A program made the position numbers and the translations under genes. The notes under the pieces are model-generated. The model saw only the letters and a list, made by a program, of their open reading frames with translations, was not told the origin of the DNA and did not search any database. A stretch of 64,000 nucleotides of DNA. It comes from Acidovorax radicis N35 (GTDB lineage Bacteria; Pseudomonadota; Gammaproteobacteria; Burkholderiales; Burkholderiaceae_C). The stretch lies in NCBI RefSeq assembly GCF_000204195.1, contig NZ_AFBG01000022.1:280835-344834 (forward strand), given 5' to 3'. Below, in pieces: positions 1-7,781 of this stretch; positions within the stretch are counted from its first letter, which is position 1; each line of letters begins with the position of its first letter.

Positions 1-27
1 CTGGGGTCAAAAAATGAGGTGGAGCGG

Positions 28-55
28 GTGACGAGTTACCATTCCACGCTATAAT
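28..55 (+). promoter_or_regulatory. Promoter of the tRNA-Thr gene
   Basis: A perfect -10 box TATAAT at 50-55 is preceded, with a 16-bp spacer, by GTGACG at 28-33, which matches the TTGACA -35 consensus at four of six positions. Transcription would begin near 62, a few bases before the tRNA 5' end at 67. Seen in sequence; activity is inferred. Confidence 0.6.
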
Positions 56-66
56 TTGAGGCTTAC

Positions 67-142
67 GCCGGTGTAGCTCAGTCGGTAGAGCAGCTCATTC
101 GTAATGAGAAGGTCGGGTGTTCGATTCATCTCTCCGGCACCA
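67..142 (+). tRNA. tRNA-Thr(CGT)
   Basis: A complete cloverleaf can be drawn. The acceptor arm (67-73 with 132-138) has one U-U mismatch, the anticodon loop is TTCGTAA with anticodon CGT (reads ACG, threonine), the T arm contains GTTCGATTC, and CCA is encoded at 140-142. A hairpin terminator follows at once. The 3' half from 98 is part of a 48-bp direct repeat, so the gene is an integration target whose 3' end was rebuilt by the incoming element. Confidence 0.93.
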
Positions 143-145
143 AAT
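98..145 (+). repeat. attL of the tRNA-Thr element (48-bp direct repeat)
   Basis: Identical over 48 bp to 3221-3268. It runs from the anticodon loop through the encoded CCA and three bases beyond. The integrase gene begins its reading toward this end and stops 43 bp inside it. Such duplication of a tRNA 3' end is the footprint of tyrosine-recombinase integration. Confidence 0.93.
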
Positions 146-146
146 G

Positions 147-180
147 AAAAGCCCTGATTCGCAAGAGTCAGGGCTTTTTT
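147..180. terminator. Bidirectional terminator between tRNA-Thr and integrase
   Basis: Stem AGCCCTGA/TCAGGGCT with loop ttcgcaagag, flanked by an A-run on the left and a T-run on the right, so it can stop both the tRNA transcript and the convergent integrase transcript. It is nearly the same hairpin as the one at 3269-3304, with the same loop. Confidence 0.85.
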
Positions 181-187
181 CATGTAG

Positions 188-1198
188 TCAGAATGTGCCC
201 GCAAGGACATTATCAAGGCGCGAGGCCGCAATCTGCAAGCCTTCCGGCGCCACGTGGGCATAGCGCTCCACCATTTCCAGCGTCTTCCAACCGCCCAACC
301 GCTGCAATTCGTGGGTGGGAGTGCCCGCCTGCCGGTGCCAAGTGGCGAAGGTGTGGCGCAGGTCGTGCCATCGAAAATCCTCGATGTCCGCTCGCTTTAG
401 CGCTGCCCGCCATGCCTTGGTGTTGACCTGGACGATGGGCTTGCCTTCGTAGGTGAACACATGGGTCAGGTGATCGCCTTGGCGCTTTTGCAGCACTTGC
501 ATAGCTGCCTCATTCAGCGGCACCGAATGGGCCTTGCCGTTCTTGTGGTCCTCGCCCGCTACCCAAAGGTGCCGCCGCTCCAAGCTGATCTGACGCCATT
601 GCAACTTCGTCACGTTGCTTTGCCGGAGACCGGTTGCCACCGAGAAAACAGCCATGTCCCGCAAGTGCTCGGGCAACTGGTCAAGCAGGCGCGCGAACTC
701 TTCCTGAGTCAACGAGCGGATGCGTCCTCCCTTGTCGCGCAGCATCCCCACCTTGGGGACACGATCGAGCCATTCCCAGTCGTAGCAGGCCTTACGCAAG
801 ATGGCCCGGACAAGGGCCATGTACCGATTAACGGTGCCAGCAGCGACCCCCTTTGACCGTTTGGCCTTCACTTCGTCAAGCAAGGCCTTGCTGATCTCGT
901 CCAAGGCTTTCCCCCCTAGATGTGGGTGGAACCAGCGCAGCATGGATTTGTCCCAGGCCTGCGTGCGCTTGTGCGTTGTTTCGATCAGGAAACGGTCGGC
1001 GGCCTCATCCCAAGTTCGACGTGGCTTCACATCAAGTTTTTCTTGCTCCCAGCGCTCGGCCTTCAGCTTGTCGTGGTACTGCTGGGCCTGCCGCTTGTTG
1101 GCGGTGCCGCTGGAGATCTGCAGAGGTTTAAGCTCGTTTTTGGTAGGGGGAAGGCGTATCCACCAATTGGGCGAATTTGCGCGCTTGTAGAGGCTCAT
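188..1198 (-). CDS. int: Tyrosine recombinase/integrase of the tRNA-Thr element
   Basis: A 336-residue phage-type integrase that would catalyse site-specific recombination between the element and the tRNA-Thr 3' end. An N-terminal SAM-like core-binding region (about 60-150) is followed by the catalytic domain. The signature residues are visible: Arg in ATGLRQSN, the HDLRHTFAT box with His and Arg, the GGWKTLEMVERY segment and its catalytic Tyr near the C-terminus. The length is normal for a compact integrase. Its ATG overlaps the stop codon of the upstream rep gene (ATGA), so both are read as one minus-strand operon running toward attL. The gene sits right next to the repeat it is expected to use, which supports the assignment. 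Confidence 0.95.
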   Translation of the reverse strand: MSLYKRANSPNWWIRLPPTKNELKPLQISSGTANKRQAQQYHDKLKAERWEQEKLDVKPRRTWDEAADRFLIETTHKRTQAWDKSMLRWFHPHLGGKALDEISKALLDEVKAKRSKGVAAGTVNRYMALVRAILRKACYDWEWLDRVPKVGMLRDKGGRIRSLTQEEFARLLDQLPEHLRDMAVFSVATGLRQSNVTKLQWRQISLERRHLWVAGEDHKNGKAHSVPLNEAAMQVLQKRQGDHLTHVFTYEGKPIVQVNTKAWRAALKRADIEDFRWHDLRHTFATWHRQAGTPTHELQRLGGWKTLEMVERYAHVAPEGLQIAASRLDNVLAGTF

Positions 1199-2349
1199 GC
1201 GGCACCCCCTCTCAGCTCCCAGTCAAGCATGGCCGGGTCGTTCTTGACGTGGTAGCTGTAGGGGTCAATGCGTGCAGGAATGCCAGGGCGCAGGAGCTTG
1301 TCAACGACCGCCACATAGTCGCCTTGCATCACCTGCATCATGAGATTGACCAGCTTGCCGCAATGCTGCTTTGCGTTGTCAACGGCAGCATCGAAAGCGA
1401 TCTGCGCAGCGTTCGTCACCGTCTTAATTATTGACTGCTCTTCGCTCAGGAACGCCAAGCAAGGGTAAGCGCCAGCAAGATAGTGGCTAGGACGAGTGAG
1501 GATGTCATAGGGGATAAAACGGTCTTCTGCACGCCACTCGACTTCCATGCGCGTCCAGGGGTTGGAGGGGTCGCCAAGCTGCTTGCCTTTCTCGTAAATG
1601 CGTGCGTATTTGCCGCTGGCACGGTTGCCGATGCCAAGGGTTCGCCCCTTGGTTGAGGCCTCACCTTCAAGCCAGTCCCCATAGCACGTATGGATGGGCT
1701 TTCGCCCGCCTGCGTTGAACCCGCCAGCTCCATATTGCTCGACGGCCCATGCAATCGATACAAGCCGCCCCGCAATGTCGTCATACGCCAAATCAGCGCG
1801 TTTGATGGTGGCCCGATGTTGCTCCAGCCACGAAGACAAATCAGCCCAGCGCATGACCATTGAACAGCCCTTGCCCATAAGGCTGAAATACACCCTGCCC
1901 CGCTGACTCTCTCCACCCCAAGCAACTATTCCTGCGCCATCGCCAAAGCGTGCTGAGAAGCGAAAACCAAACAAGCCCTTGCGGTGCTGAAGCTCGCTGA
2001 TTTCGAGGAATTGCGCCATTTCACGCAGCACCCAGTCATAGGATTTTTCATCTGGAGGCACGATGGAAAACGCCAAGGCATCAACCAGGGCAACCCCTTC
2101 GCGGACCGGCTCAACAGGCACCAAGTGGCGTGTAACGGAATAGCCCCGAGCTGTAGCGAGTAGCTGCACAGGTTCACCCGTGTCTGCATCGCTCCCCACG
2201 CAATGCGGCACATTCGTGTTGTTCTTTCTCCCCGTGGTTACTACACGGGGCGCTGGCGGCGCGGCGGCTCCGTCCCCGCACGGCAGGGCCCCTTCCGCCG
2301 CGCCGCCAGCGCCTGCGAAATCAACGTTACTAAACTCAGAAAAAGACAT
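1195..2349 (-). CDS. Replication initiation factor (Rep_trans / RstA-like)
   Basis: A protein of about 384 residues resembling the replication initiation factor family (Rep_trans), rolling-circle initiators of plasmids and of filamentous phages such as the RstA type. Supporting features are a central block with KRADLAYDD and a later block with GNRASGKYARIYEKGKQ and WTRMEVEWR, the usual conserved core of the family. The reading frame is open to 2436, but ATG at 2347-2349 has a good ribosome-binding site (GGAG six bases upstream), so I start there. The N-terminus is Ala/Gly/Pro-rich and low complexity. The stop codon overlaps the int start. It gives the element its own replication function, unusual for so small an integrated island. 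Family call by motif recall only. Confidence 0.85.
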   Translation of the reverse strand: MSFSEFSNVDFAGAGGAAEGALPCGDGAAAPPAPRVVTTGRKNNTNVPHCVGSDADTGEPVQLLATARGYSVTRHLVPVEPVREGVALVDALAFSIVPPDEKSYDWVLREMAQFLEISELQHRKGLFGFRFSARFGDGAGIVAWGGESQRGRVYFSLMGKGCSMVMRWADLSSWLEQHRATIKRADLAYDDIAGRLVSIAWAVEQYGAGGFNAGGRKPIHTCYGDWLEGEASTKGRTLGIGNRASGKYARIYEKGKQLGDPSNPWTRMEVEWRAEDRFIPYDILTRPSHYLAGAYPCLAFLSEEQSIIKTVTNAAQIAFDAAVDNAKQHCGKLVNLMMQVMQGDYVAVVDKLLRPGIPARIDPYSYHVKNDPAMLDWELRGGAA

Positions 2350-2590
2350 GCGAACTCCAACGGTTGGGGTTCGCCATAGACATGGGATTGGGCCATGCAG
2401 CAGCGAACCCTTAGTGAAAGGGATTCGCAAAAGCATTGCTGGCTAATGTCGGCTCCAGGGCTTAGGGGCTGATCGGCCTACTGGCTGCCCACCCTGTTGG
2501 GAAACTCGACGAGTGTTTTTATGACCGGGACACCATACCCGTTATTTGCAGATGCAATGCTAATGCGAATGTCTCATCACACGCAATAGG

Positions 2591-2812
2591 TCACCCGTTG
2601 GGTGTTGCATCCTCGTCATAGCCGGGGTCATCAGGCGAGCGGAACGAATACTTCACACGACCCGTTTGCGCATCGCGTTGCTCAACGACTTTGACACCAG
2701 GTCGCTGTAACAGAGACTTGGTTGCGGCGTTGGAAAGCATGCGCTCCAGCACGTCAACAACTGACGATTGAGAAGACTGCGAGGGCTGCACAACGGTGGG
2801 TTTCTTTTTCAT
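2591..2812 (-). CDS. Small hypothetical protein of the element
   Basis: 73 residues, basic N-terminus (MKKK), Ser/Gln-rich segment, acidic C-terminus. I do not recognise it. It starts within the stop of the preceding gene (ATGA overlap at 2809-2812), which supports translational coupling and a real gene. A 240-bp non-coding stretch separates it from rep and would be the natural place for a replication origin or rep promoter, but I see no clear hairpin or promoter there. Confidence 0.6.
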   Translation of the reverse strand: MKKKPTVVQPSQSSQSSVVDVLERMLSNAATKSLLQRPGVKVVEQRDAQTGRVKYSFRSPDDPGYDEDATPNG

Positions 2813-3138
2813 TGCCGCACCTCCACAGATGAGGCCAAGTCTCCAGGGGGTTGCACCCCCTCCTTACGCTTCGCTCCAGCCCCCGAGGTGGCCTCGCCCC
2901 CTCCGCCTCGCGGCCCCTCCCCCTTGCTATTCAGCAAGCTCCTCACCTCCACCGAAATCTGTTCCATGGCTTCATCAATACTCCTGGCAAAGCTCGAAAC
3001 AGAGCAAAGCCAGTTTGGTGATTTGTCCCCTGCTGCCTCGTCCACTACGCTACAAAAACACTCAAGGTTGTGGATTTTTTCCTCAAGTAGAACCAGTGCT
3101 TGGAGCACTTTTTCCGAACGACTTTCATTGGCTTGCAT
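2809..3138 (-). CDS. Small hypothetical coiled-coil-like protein of the element
   Basis: 109 residues from ATG at 3136-3138, chosen because CGGAG lies seven bases upstream; the frame stays open further into attR but without a comparable start. The first 75 residues look helical (ESRSEKVLQALVLLEEKIHNLE), the C-terminal 30 are Gly/Pro/Lys-rich. Not recognised. It is the first gene of the element's minus-strand operon, 83 bp inside attR, the position often held by an excision or copy-control factor; that role is only positional inference. Confidence 0.6.
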   Translation of the reverse strand: MQANESRSEKVLQALVLLEEKIHNLECFCSVVDEAAGDKSPNWLCSVSSFARSIDEAMEQISVEVRSLLNSKGEGPRGGGGEATSGAGAKRKEGVQPPGDLASSVEVRQ

Positions 3139-3220
3139 ATGTAGCTCCGATGTAGTTGAAACTCTCAAAACACCGGGTACAAACTGACCTTCACCAGAGA
3201 GAGACGATTCCCGAGAGGCC

Positions 3221-3268
3221 TTCGTAATGAGAAGGTCGGGTGTTCGATTCATCTCTCCGGCACCAAAT
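3221..3268 (+). repeat. attR of the tRNA-Thr element
   Basis: Second copy of the 48-bp repeat. It contains only the anticodon loop to CCA part of the tRNA, so it is not a functional tRNA. It marks the original chromosomal junction and is followed by what should be the native tRNA-Thr terminator. Confidence 0.93.
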
Positions 3269-3304
3269 AAAGGCCCCTGATTCGCAAGAGTCAGGGGCCT
3301 TTTG
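3269..3304 (+). terminator. Stranded native tRNA-Thr terminator
   Basis: Stem AAGGCCCCTGA/TCAGGGGCCTT with the loop ttcgcaagag shared with the hairpin at 147-180. Before insertion this lay directly behind the tRNA. From here to the end of the kinase gene at 3450 I see no further feature. Confidence 0.75.
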
Positions 3305-3450
3305 CTTGGGAATAACCCAACATGCACTCCTGAAGCGCCCACAGGCAAACAACATCACGGCCCTTACGCGCAAGGGGCTGTGGCACCTGACGGGTCGAAG
3401 AACCTGCACTCAACCGTCGGTTGCCGCGAGGGCTGCCCACGTCGGACAGC

Positions 3451-5199
3451 TCAGTGCCCATAAACACGCAGGCCCACCAGCACCACCACCGCCAAGCCCA
3501 ACGCGAGCGTGGTGAACTGCCAGAAAACGACCGGATTGCGCTCCACGAGCGGTACAGCCCGCTTGTGCTGAAACTGCAGGCCGGGTGAGTGCAGGTCGTG
3601 CAGGAACTCTGACACGGCCTCTTGGCGCTTGAGCGGGTCTGGGTGCAGTGCTTTCTGCAGCACGCCATCCAGCCAGTCCGGTAGCTCGGGCCGATGGTGG
3701 CGCACGGGTACATACCTTAGCCCTTTCAGATCTGCCGGAGAGCGTATGCGTACGACCTGCAGGCCATAGGGGAGCTGTGCCGTCAGCATCTGGTAGGCCA
3801 AAACCGCGAGGGAAAACAGATCGGAACGGGCTGTGCCCACCTGGCCAACAAAGCACTCGGGGGCGGTGTACTGCAAGGTGCCCGCGATAGGAGGTGCTTC
3901 GTGGGCGCCGGGCGTTGCGGGTGCCAGCCCTGCCACCAGGGTGGACCCGAAATCGATGATGCGCACGGTACCGGTGCGGTCGATCATCACGTTTTCAGGC
4001 CGCAAGTCCTGGTGCAACATTTCCTTGTTGTGAAATGCGTGCAGCCCTTTGGCGACCTGGCCAATGATGCTGCGCACGGCGTCGAGGTCTGGGTGGGGAT
4101 GGTCCACCATCCACTGAGCCAACGTCTGGCCCTCCACAAACTCCATTGCCACATACACATGCTGGCGAGATCGATCACTGACATGGGGCCTGAGCACATG
4201 GGTGCTGTGGATACGCCGGGCCACCCACTCTTCCAGCAGAAATTGATCAAGATAGCCCGGGTCATCACTCAGCGCCGTAGACGGTGTTTTGAGCACCACC
4301 TGCTGCCCTGTCCGCTCGTCCACGGCTAGATGCACGTGGCTGCGTGAACTGGCATGCAGTTCACGCACCACGCGGTAGCCCTCGAACAGCATGCGCGGTG
4401 ACAGCGTTGGTGGCAGCGCCAGCCCCTCGCGCAGTACCTGCAGGTTATGGGGGCTGGGCTCTGGCAACGCATCAATGCGCAGCAACTGCACCGTCATGTC
4501 GTCGTCAGCGCCCCGCGCCTGAGCGAGGGTGATCAGTGCTTCGGCAGCGCTGTCGAAGTCGTCGGCAAAACGGGACAACGCGTGGTGCACGTCCGAAGCA
4601 TCGAAATACGCGTAGGCCCCATCTGTCGCCAGGACATAAAGGGCACCGACCTCAGCCACCATGCAGGCATAGTCGATCTCCACGTTGTCGCTGGCGCCGA
4701 GCGCGCGGCCCAGGAACGACTCCAAGGAGGAAAGATGGACACGGTGGTCCTTCGTTAGTTGCTCCAATGAGTGCGCATGCAGGCGATATATGCGTGCGTC
4801 ACCGACATGCAATACGTGGACTTCGCGGCCTTTCAGAATCAACGCACTGAAGGTGCAGACGTAGCCGCGATCCTTGTCGAACCGCGCGTGGCTGCGCATG
4901 GTTTGCGCATGCAGCCACGCATTGGTGGCACCGAGCACGCGCTGCGCCGACCTGCGCACCGACCAGGCGTCGGACGTGGCGTAGTAGTCGTCCAGAAAGC
5001 TGCGCACCGCGGCGGCGCTGGCCTCCTGGCTGACGGCGCTGGAGCCAATGCCGTCGGCGAGCGCAACGGCGATGCCTTTGGAGGTGCGCAGCGGCTCGGC
5101 CGGCAGCATGGCGCCGTGAAAGTCCTGGTTGACGCCGCCCTGCCCCGCCCGCGAGTGCTGGCCCAGCGTGACGCCGAGGGTGTTGCTCTTGCCGCTCAT
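3451..5199 (-). CDS. Bifunctional PP2C phosphatase / Ser-Thr protein kinase, membrane-anchored
   Basis: A 582-residue fusion. The N-terminal ~240 residues form a PP2C-type phosphatase (NQDFHG, ADGIGSS, LHVGDARIYRL, ATDGAY), which needs metal-binding Asp residues that are present. A eukaryotic-like kinase follows: VVLKTPS with the ATP-binding Lys, HQDLRPENVM as catalytic loop (HQD instead of HRD), IIDFGS as DFG and a TAPE motif in the activation segment. The glycine-rich loop is poor. A single hydrophobic segment at the extreme C-terminus (FTTLALGLAVVVLVGLRVY) should anchor it in the inner membrane. It follows the nitrite channel gene by about 50 bp, so the two are probably co-transcribed; a role in controlling nitrate/nitrite assimilation is inferred from context. 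ATG at 5199 is preferred over GTG at 5214; neither has a strong ribosome-binding site. Confidence 0.92.
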   Translation of the reverse strand: MSGKSNTLGVTLGQHSRAGQGGVNQDFHGAMLPAEPLRTSKGIAVALADGIGSSAVSQEASAAAVRSFLDDYYATSDAWSVRRSAQRVLGATNAWLHAQTMRSHARFDKDRGYVCTFSALILKGREVHVLHVGDARIYRLHAHSLEQLTKDHRVHLSSLESFLGRALGASDNVEIDYACMVAEVGALYVLATDGAYAYFDASDVHHALSRFADDFDSAAEALITLAQARGADDDMTVQLLRIDALPEPSPHNLQVLREGLALPPTLSPRMLFEGYRVVRELHASSRSHVHLAVDERTGQQVVLKTPSTALSDDPGYLDQFLLEEWVARRIHSTHVLRPHVSDRSRQHVYVAMEFVEGQTLAQWMVDHPHPDLDAVRSIIGQVAKGLHAFHNKEMLHQDLRPENVMIDRTGTVRIIDFGSTLVAGLAPATPGAHEAPPIAGTLQYTAPECFVGQVGTARSDLFSLAVLAYQMLTAQLPYGLQVVRIRSPADLKGLRYVPVRHHRPELPDWLDGVLQKALHPDPLKRQEAVSEFLHDLHSPGLQFQHKRAVPLVERNPVVFWQFTTLALGLAVVVLVGLRVYGH

Positions 5200-5251
5200 G
5201 GCACAGGTGTACACGCACGCAGGGCCGGACCGTTCCGGCCCTGCAGCGTCT

Positions 5252-6064
5252 TCAGGCCACGTTGCGCTTGGGCGCGGTCTTGTAGTGGGTGGAGTACAGC
5301 ATGGCCCCCACGAACGTCAGGCCGCCCACCAGGTTGCCGATGACGGTGGGAATTTCATTCCAGACCAGGTAGTCCATGACCGTGAAGTTGCCACCCAGCA
5401 GCAGGCCCGAAGGGAACAGGAACATGTTGACGATGCTGTGCTCGAAGCCCATGTAGAAGAACAGGGCGATGGGGATCCACATGCCGATGGCCTTGCCCGA
5501 CACCGAGGTGGACATCATGGCCGCCACCACGCCGGTGGACACCATCCAGTTGCACATCACGCCGCGGACGAACAGGGTCAGCATGCCGGCAGCGCCGTGC
5601 GCGGAGTAACCCACAGTGCGGCCCTCGCCGATGTGGCCGATCTTCACGCCGACGGCGTTGGGTGCCTCGCTGAATCCAAAGGTGAAGATGATGGCCATGA
5701 ACACCGCCACCATGAAGGCACCTGCGAAGTTGCCGCAGAACACCAGCGTCCAGTTGCGGAAGACGCCACCCCAGGTGGCGCCAGGACGCTTGTCGAGCAC
5801 GGCCAGCGGGGCCAGCGTGAACACCCCTGTCAGCAGGTCATAACCCAGCAGGTACAGCAGGATGAAGCAGCCCGGGAACAGCATTGCGCCCAGGAGCGCG
5901 TTGCCGGTGTTCACCGTGACGGTGACGGCGAAGGCGGCGCCCAGTGCCAGCATGGCACCGGCCATGAAGGAGCGGATCAGCGTGTCGCGGGTGGACATCA
6001 GGAGCTTGGATTCACCGGAATCGACCATCTTGGTCACGAACTCGGCGGGGGCGAGGTAGGCCAT
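5252..6064 (-). CDS. Formate/nitrite transporter family channel
   Basis: 270 residues with six hydrophobic segments, the size and layout of the FocA/NirC family of pentameric anion channels. Typical elements are seen: FVTKMVDSGESK near the N-terminus, GNALLGAMLFPGCFILL, FCGNFAGA, and the repeated GVMCNWMV and GFEHSIVNMF segments around the pore. In this cluster the substrate is most likely nitrite for NirBD. The ATG at 6064 has AAAGGAA eight bases upstream; the frame is open further upstream through the leader, but that part contains a terminator hairpin and is not coding. Confidence 0.93.
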   Translation of the reverse strand: MAYLAPAEFVTKMVDSGESKLLMSTRDTLIRSFMAGAMLALGAAFAVTVTVNTGNALLGAMLFPGCFILLYLLGYDLLTGVFTLAPLAVLDKRPGATWGGVFRNWTLVFCGNFAGAFMVAVFMAIIFTFGFSEAPNAVGVKIGHIGEGRTVGYSAHGAAGMLTLFVRGVMCNWMVSTGVVAAMMSTSVSGKAIGMWIPIALFFYMGFEHSIVNMFLFPSGLLLGGNFTVMDYLVWNEIPTVIGNLVGGLTFVGAMLYSTHYKTAPKRNVA

Positions 6065-6406
6065 TGAAATTCCTTTGGAATGGGGAACGGACAGGCGCCT
6101 CGGGGTGATGCACCCCAGGAAGCGCCCCAGGAAGAAGACAAAGAAAAACGGCGTCCGCTGCACCCCCAGACACCTGGGGGACGCAAGGGACGCCGTTATC
6201 CTTGGAAGCGCGATTCCTTTGTCTGCGGCGAGCCGCAGACAGATGGCTGGCAGGCCACCATCAGCCCGCCCTCCACCACCTTCCTTGCAAGTTCCGTACC
6301 CTTGTTGGGGCAGCCCAGGCCGGGGACATTCCCGCAAACCGCGCACGTTCCGGGGGCATGGTGCGGCGTCGGCCTCACATCAGTGCAGGCCGGGCACCAG
6401 CCTGGG
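6065..6406 (-). promoter_or_regulatory. Leader region between ANTAR regulator and channel gene
   Basis: A 340-bp non-coding stretch. Besides the terminator it contains two further hairpins on the minus strand: a perfect one of 8 bp with tetraloop CTCG at 6222-6241 (GTCTGCGG/CCGCAGAC), and one of 8 bp with a bulge at 6242-6262 (GATGGTGG/CCAGCCATC). Two hairpins ahead of a terminator fit an ANTAR-type antitermination leader, though the loops do not show the canonical A1/G4 hexaloop. No gene seen. Confidence 0.55.
6144..6197 (-). terminator. Nested-hairpin terminator in the leader of the channel gene
   Basis: On the minus strand a 10-bp outer stem (6188-6197 with 6147-6156) encloses a perfect 7-bp inner hairpin (6174-6180 with 6163-6169) and is followed by TTTTT. 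It lies about 80 nt before the start codon of the channel gene and after the ANTAR regulator gene, the layout expected of a transcription attenuator. Confidence 0.85.
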
Positions 6407-7720
6407 TCAGGCGGGCTTGTCGCCCTTGCGGTCTGGGTGGGCGAATGCCAGGTCCGGCAGGGATAGCGTGGCCTCGGCCACATCGAGCAGGCGCCGGTTC
6501 TGGTCCATCGAGGTCTTTTGCAGCACGCGAAAGGCGACTTCCTCGTTCATGCCCAGCCGGGCCATCAGCACGCCCTTGGCACGCTCGATCACCTTGCGCT
6601 CGTTGAGCGTGCGGCGCGCTGCTTCGAGCTCGGCTTCCATGCTGGCCATGCGCGCCGACTGAGCCTGCAGCAGCTCCAGCAGCGAGGCCGATTCGGCCCC
6701 CTGCGCTCCCGCTGCCGACTGTTCCACCGCGGTCGGCGCGATGGCGATGTCGAAGAAGCGGTCCACCGCGTGCGTGCGCTGCGGCGGGTTGTCGCGCAGG
6801 CCGCGCAGCAGGCCCTTGGAGTCCTGCAGGTCCTGCTGGGCCTGCACGATGTGCGCCGCACAGTCCTCGCGCAGGCGCTGCACCAAGTCCACCTGCAACT
6901 GCCACAGGGCCGTGATGCGCTCGGTGCACACGTCGAACCAGGCGTCGCTGAGGTTGCTGTCGAGCGCGGCACCCGGCCGCACCACGCACAGCGTGCGCCG
7001 CAGCCGCTCCAGCTGGGCCATGCCGGGGGCCAGTTGCTGCTGCTCCCAGCGGGTGCGCAGGGCCGCATCGGCAAACTCGGCAAAGGCGCGCAGGCTGCGC
7101 TCCTGGGCATCGATCAGGTGCAGCACGCGCTGCTGGTGGGCGTCGCTGCCCTGGCCCGAGGCGAACAGCAGCGCGCCCATGGCCCGTTCCTGCCCCGCCT
7201 CTTCCTGCGCCTGTACCAGATGCACCAGGGCCACGAGCTGGCGCGAGACGCTGGGCAGCCCGGCCGCATCGGCCACGTGGAAGACCAGCTCGACCAGCCC
7301 GGCGATCAGGTGGCTGAACGCGGCAATCGAATCGTGGGCGGTCATCGCCTGCTTGTCGATCTGGCTGCGCAAGGCGGGCAGTGCATCGAGGCCCAGCAGC
7401 GCCCAGGCCATCAGCGACAGGGCCTTGGCTGTGGCGCCCTGCGCAGGCTCGACATGCTGGGCGAATTCCCCGCGCAGCTGGGCCTCCAGCGCCACGACCT
7501 CCTGCACGATGCGCCCCCGCAGGTCGGCAAAGCGCTGGGCCTTGGAGGCCAGGTAGACGCCCGAAGCGCCGCGCTCGCGCTGCAGCCCCTCGATCAGCTG
7601 CCCGACCACGTCGACCAGCGCGGCCCGGCTGGCAAGGTGGCGCACCGCATCGATCTCGAGCTGGCGCGAGCGCAGCACGAGGCTGGAAACGGACAAGGGC
7701 GCGGCGGCCAGATCGGGCAT
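6407..7720 (-). CDS. nasR: NIT-domain/ANTAR nitrate-nitrite responsive antiterminator (NasR-like)
   Basis: 437 residues. The long helical N-terminal part (about 25-280; EGLQRERGASGVYLAS is the diagnostic stretch) matches the nitrate/nitrite-sensing NIT domain. The C-terminal 65 residues form an ANTAR RNA-binding domain (LNERKVIERAKGVLMARLGMNEEVAFRVLQ broken here into its key words ERAKG and MNEEVAF). In Klebsiella NasR this architecture binds leader RNA when nitrate is present and prevents termination. Here the gene is followed by just such a leader and terminator. ATG at 7720 has GGAG eight bases upstream. Function by family knowledge; the targets are inferred. Confidence 0.9.
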   Translation of the reverse strand: MPDLAAAPLSVSSLVLRSRQLEIDAVRHLASRAALVDVVGQLIEGLQRERGASGVYLASKAQRFADLRGRIVQEVVALEAQLRGEFAQHVEPAQGATAKALSLMAWALLGLDALPALRSQIDKQAMTAHDSIAAFSHLIAGLVELVFHVADAAGLPSVSRQLVALVHLVQAQEEAGQERAMGALLFASGQGSDAHQQRVLHLIDAQERSLRAFAEFADAALRTRWEQQQLAPGMAQLERLRRTLCVVRPGAALDSNLSDAWFDVCTERITALWQLQVDLVQRLREDCAAHIVQAQQDLQDSKGLLRGLRDNPPQRTHAVDRFFDIAIAPTAVEQSAAGAQGAESASLLELLQAQSARMASMEAELEAARRTLNERKVIERAKGVLMARLGMNEEVAFRVLQKTSMDQNRRLLDVAEATLSLPDLAFAHPDRKGDKPA

Positions 7721-7781
7721 GCAGTGACTCCGGGATTCAGGATACGCAGATGCTAACCCCGCCCGACCCCTGCAGCAGCAT

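Larger units (their letters stand above)
98..3268. mobile_element. Miniature integrase-Rep element in tRNA-Thr
   Basis: About 3.1 kb bounded by the 48-bp repeat. It holds four minus-strand genes: two small unknowns, a Rep_trans-type initiator and a tyrosine integrase. No coat, Zot, mobilisation or resistance genes are present. The make-up fits an autonomous single-stranded-DNA replicon or a satellite of a filamentous phage; the boundaries are seen directly, the life style is inferred. Confidence 0.85.

Noticed and set aside
3212..3266. Second tRNA-Thr-like sequence
   Set aside because: Only the 3' part of the tRNA is present (attR); no D arm or 5' acceptor strand.
5129..6067. 312-codon plus-strand frame over the channel/kinase junction
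   Set aside because: Shadow frame; crosses two well supported minus-strand genes and an intergenic gap.
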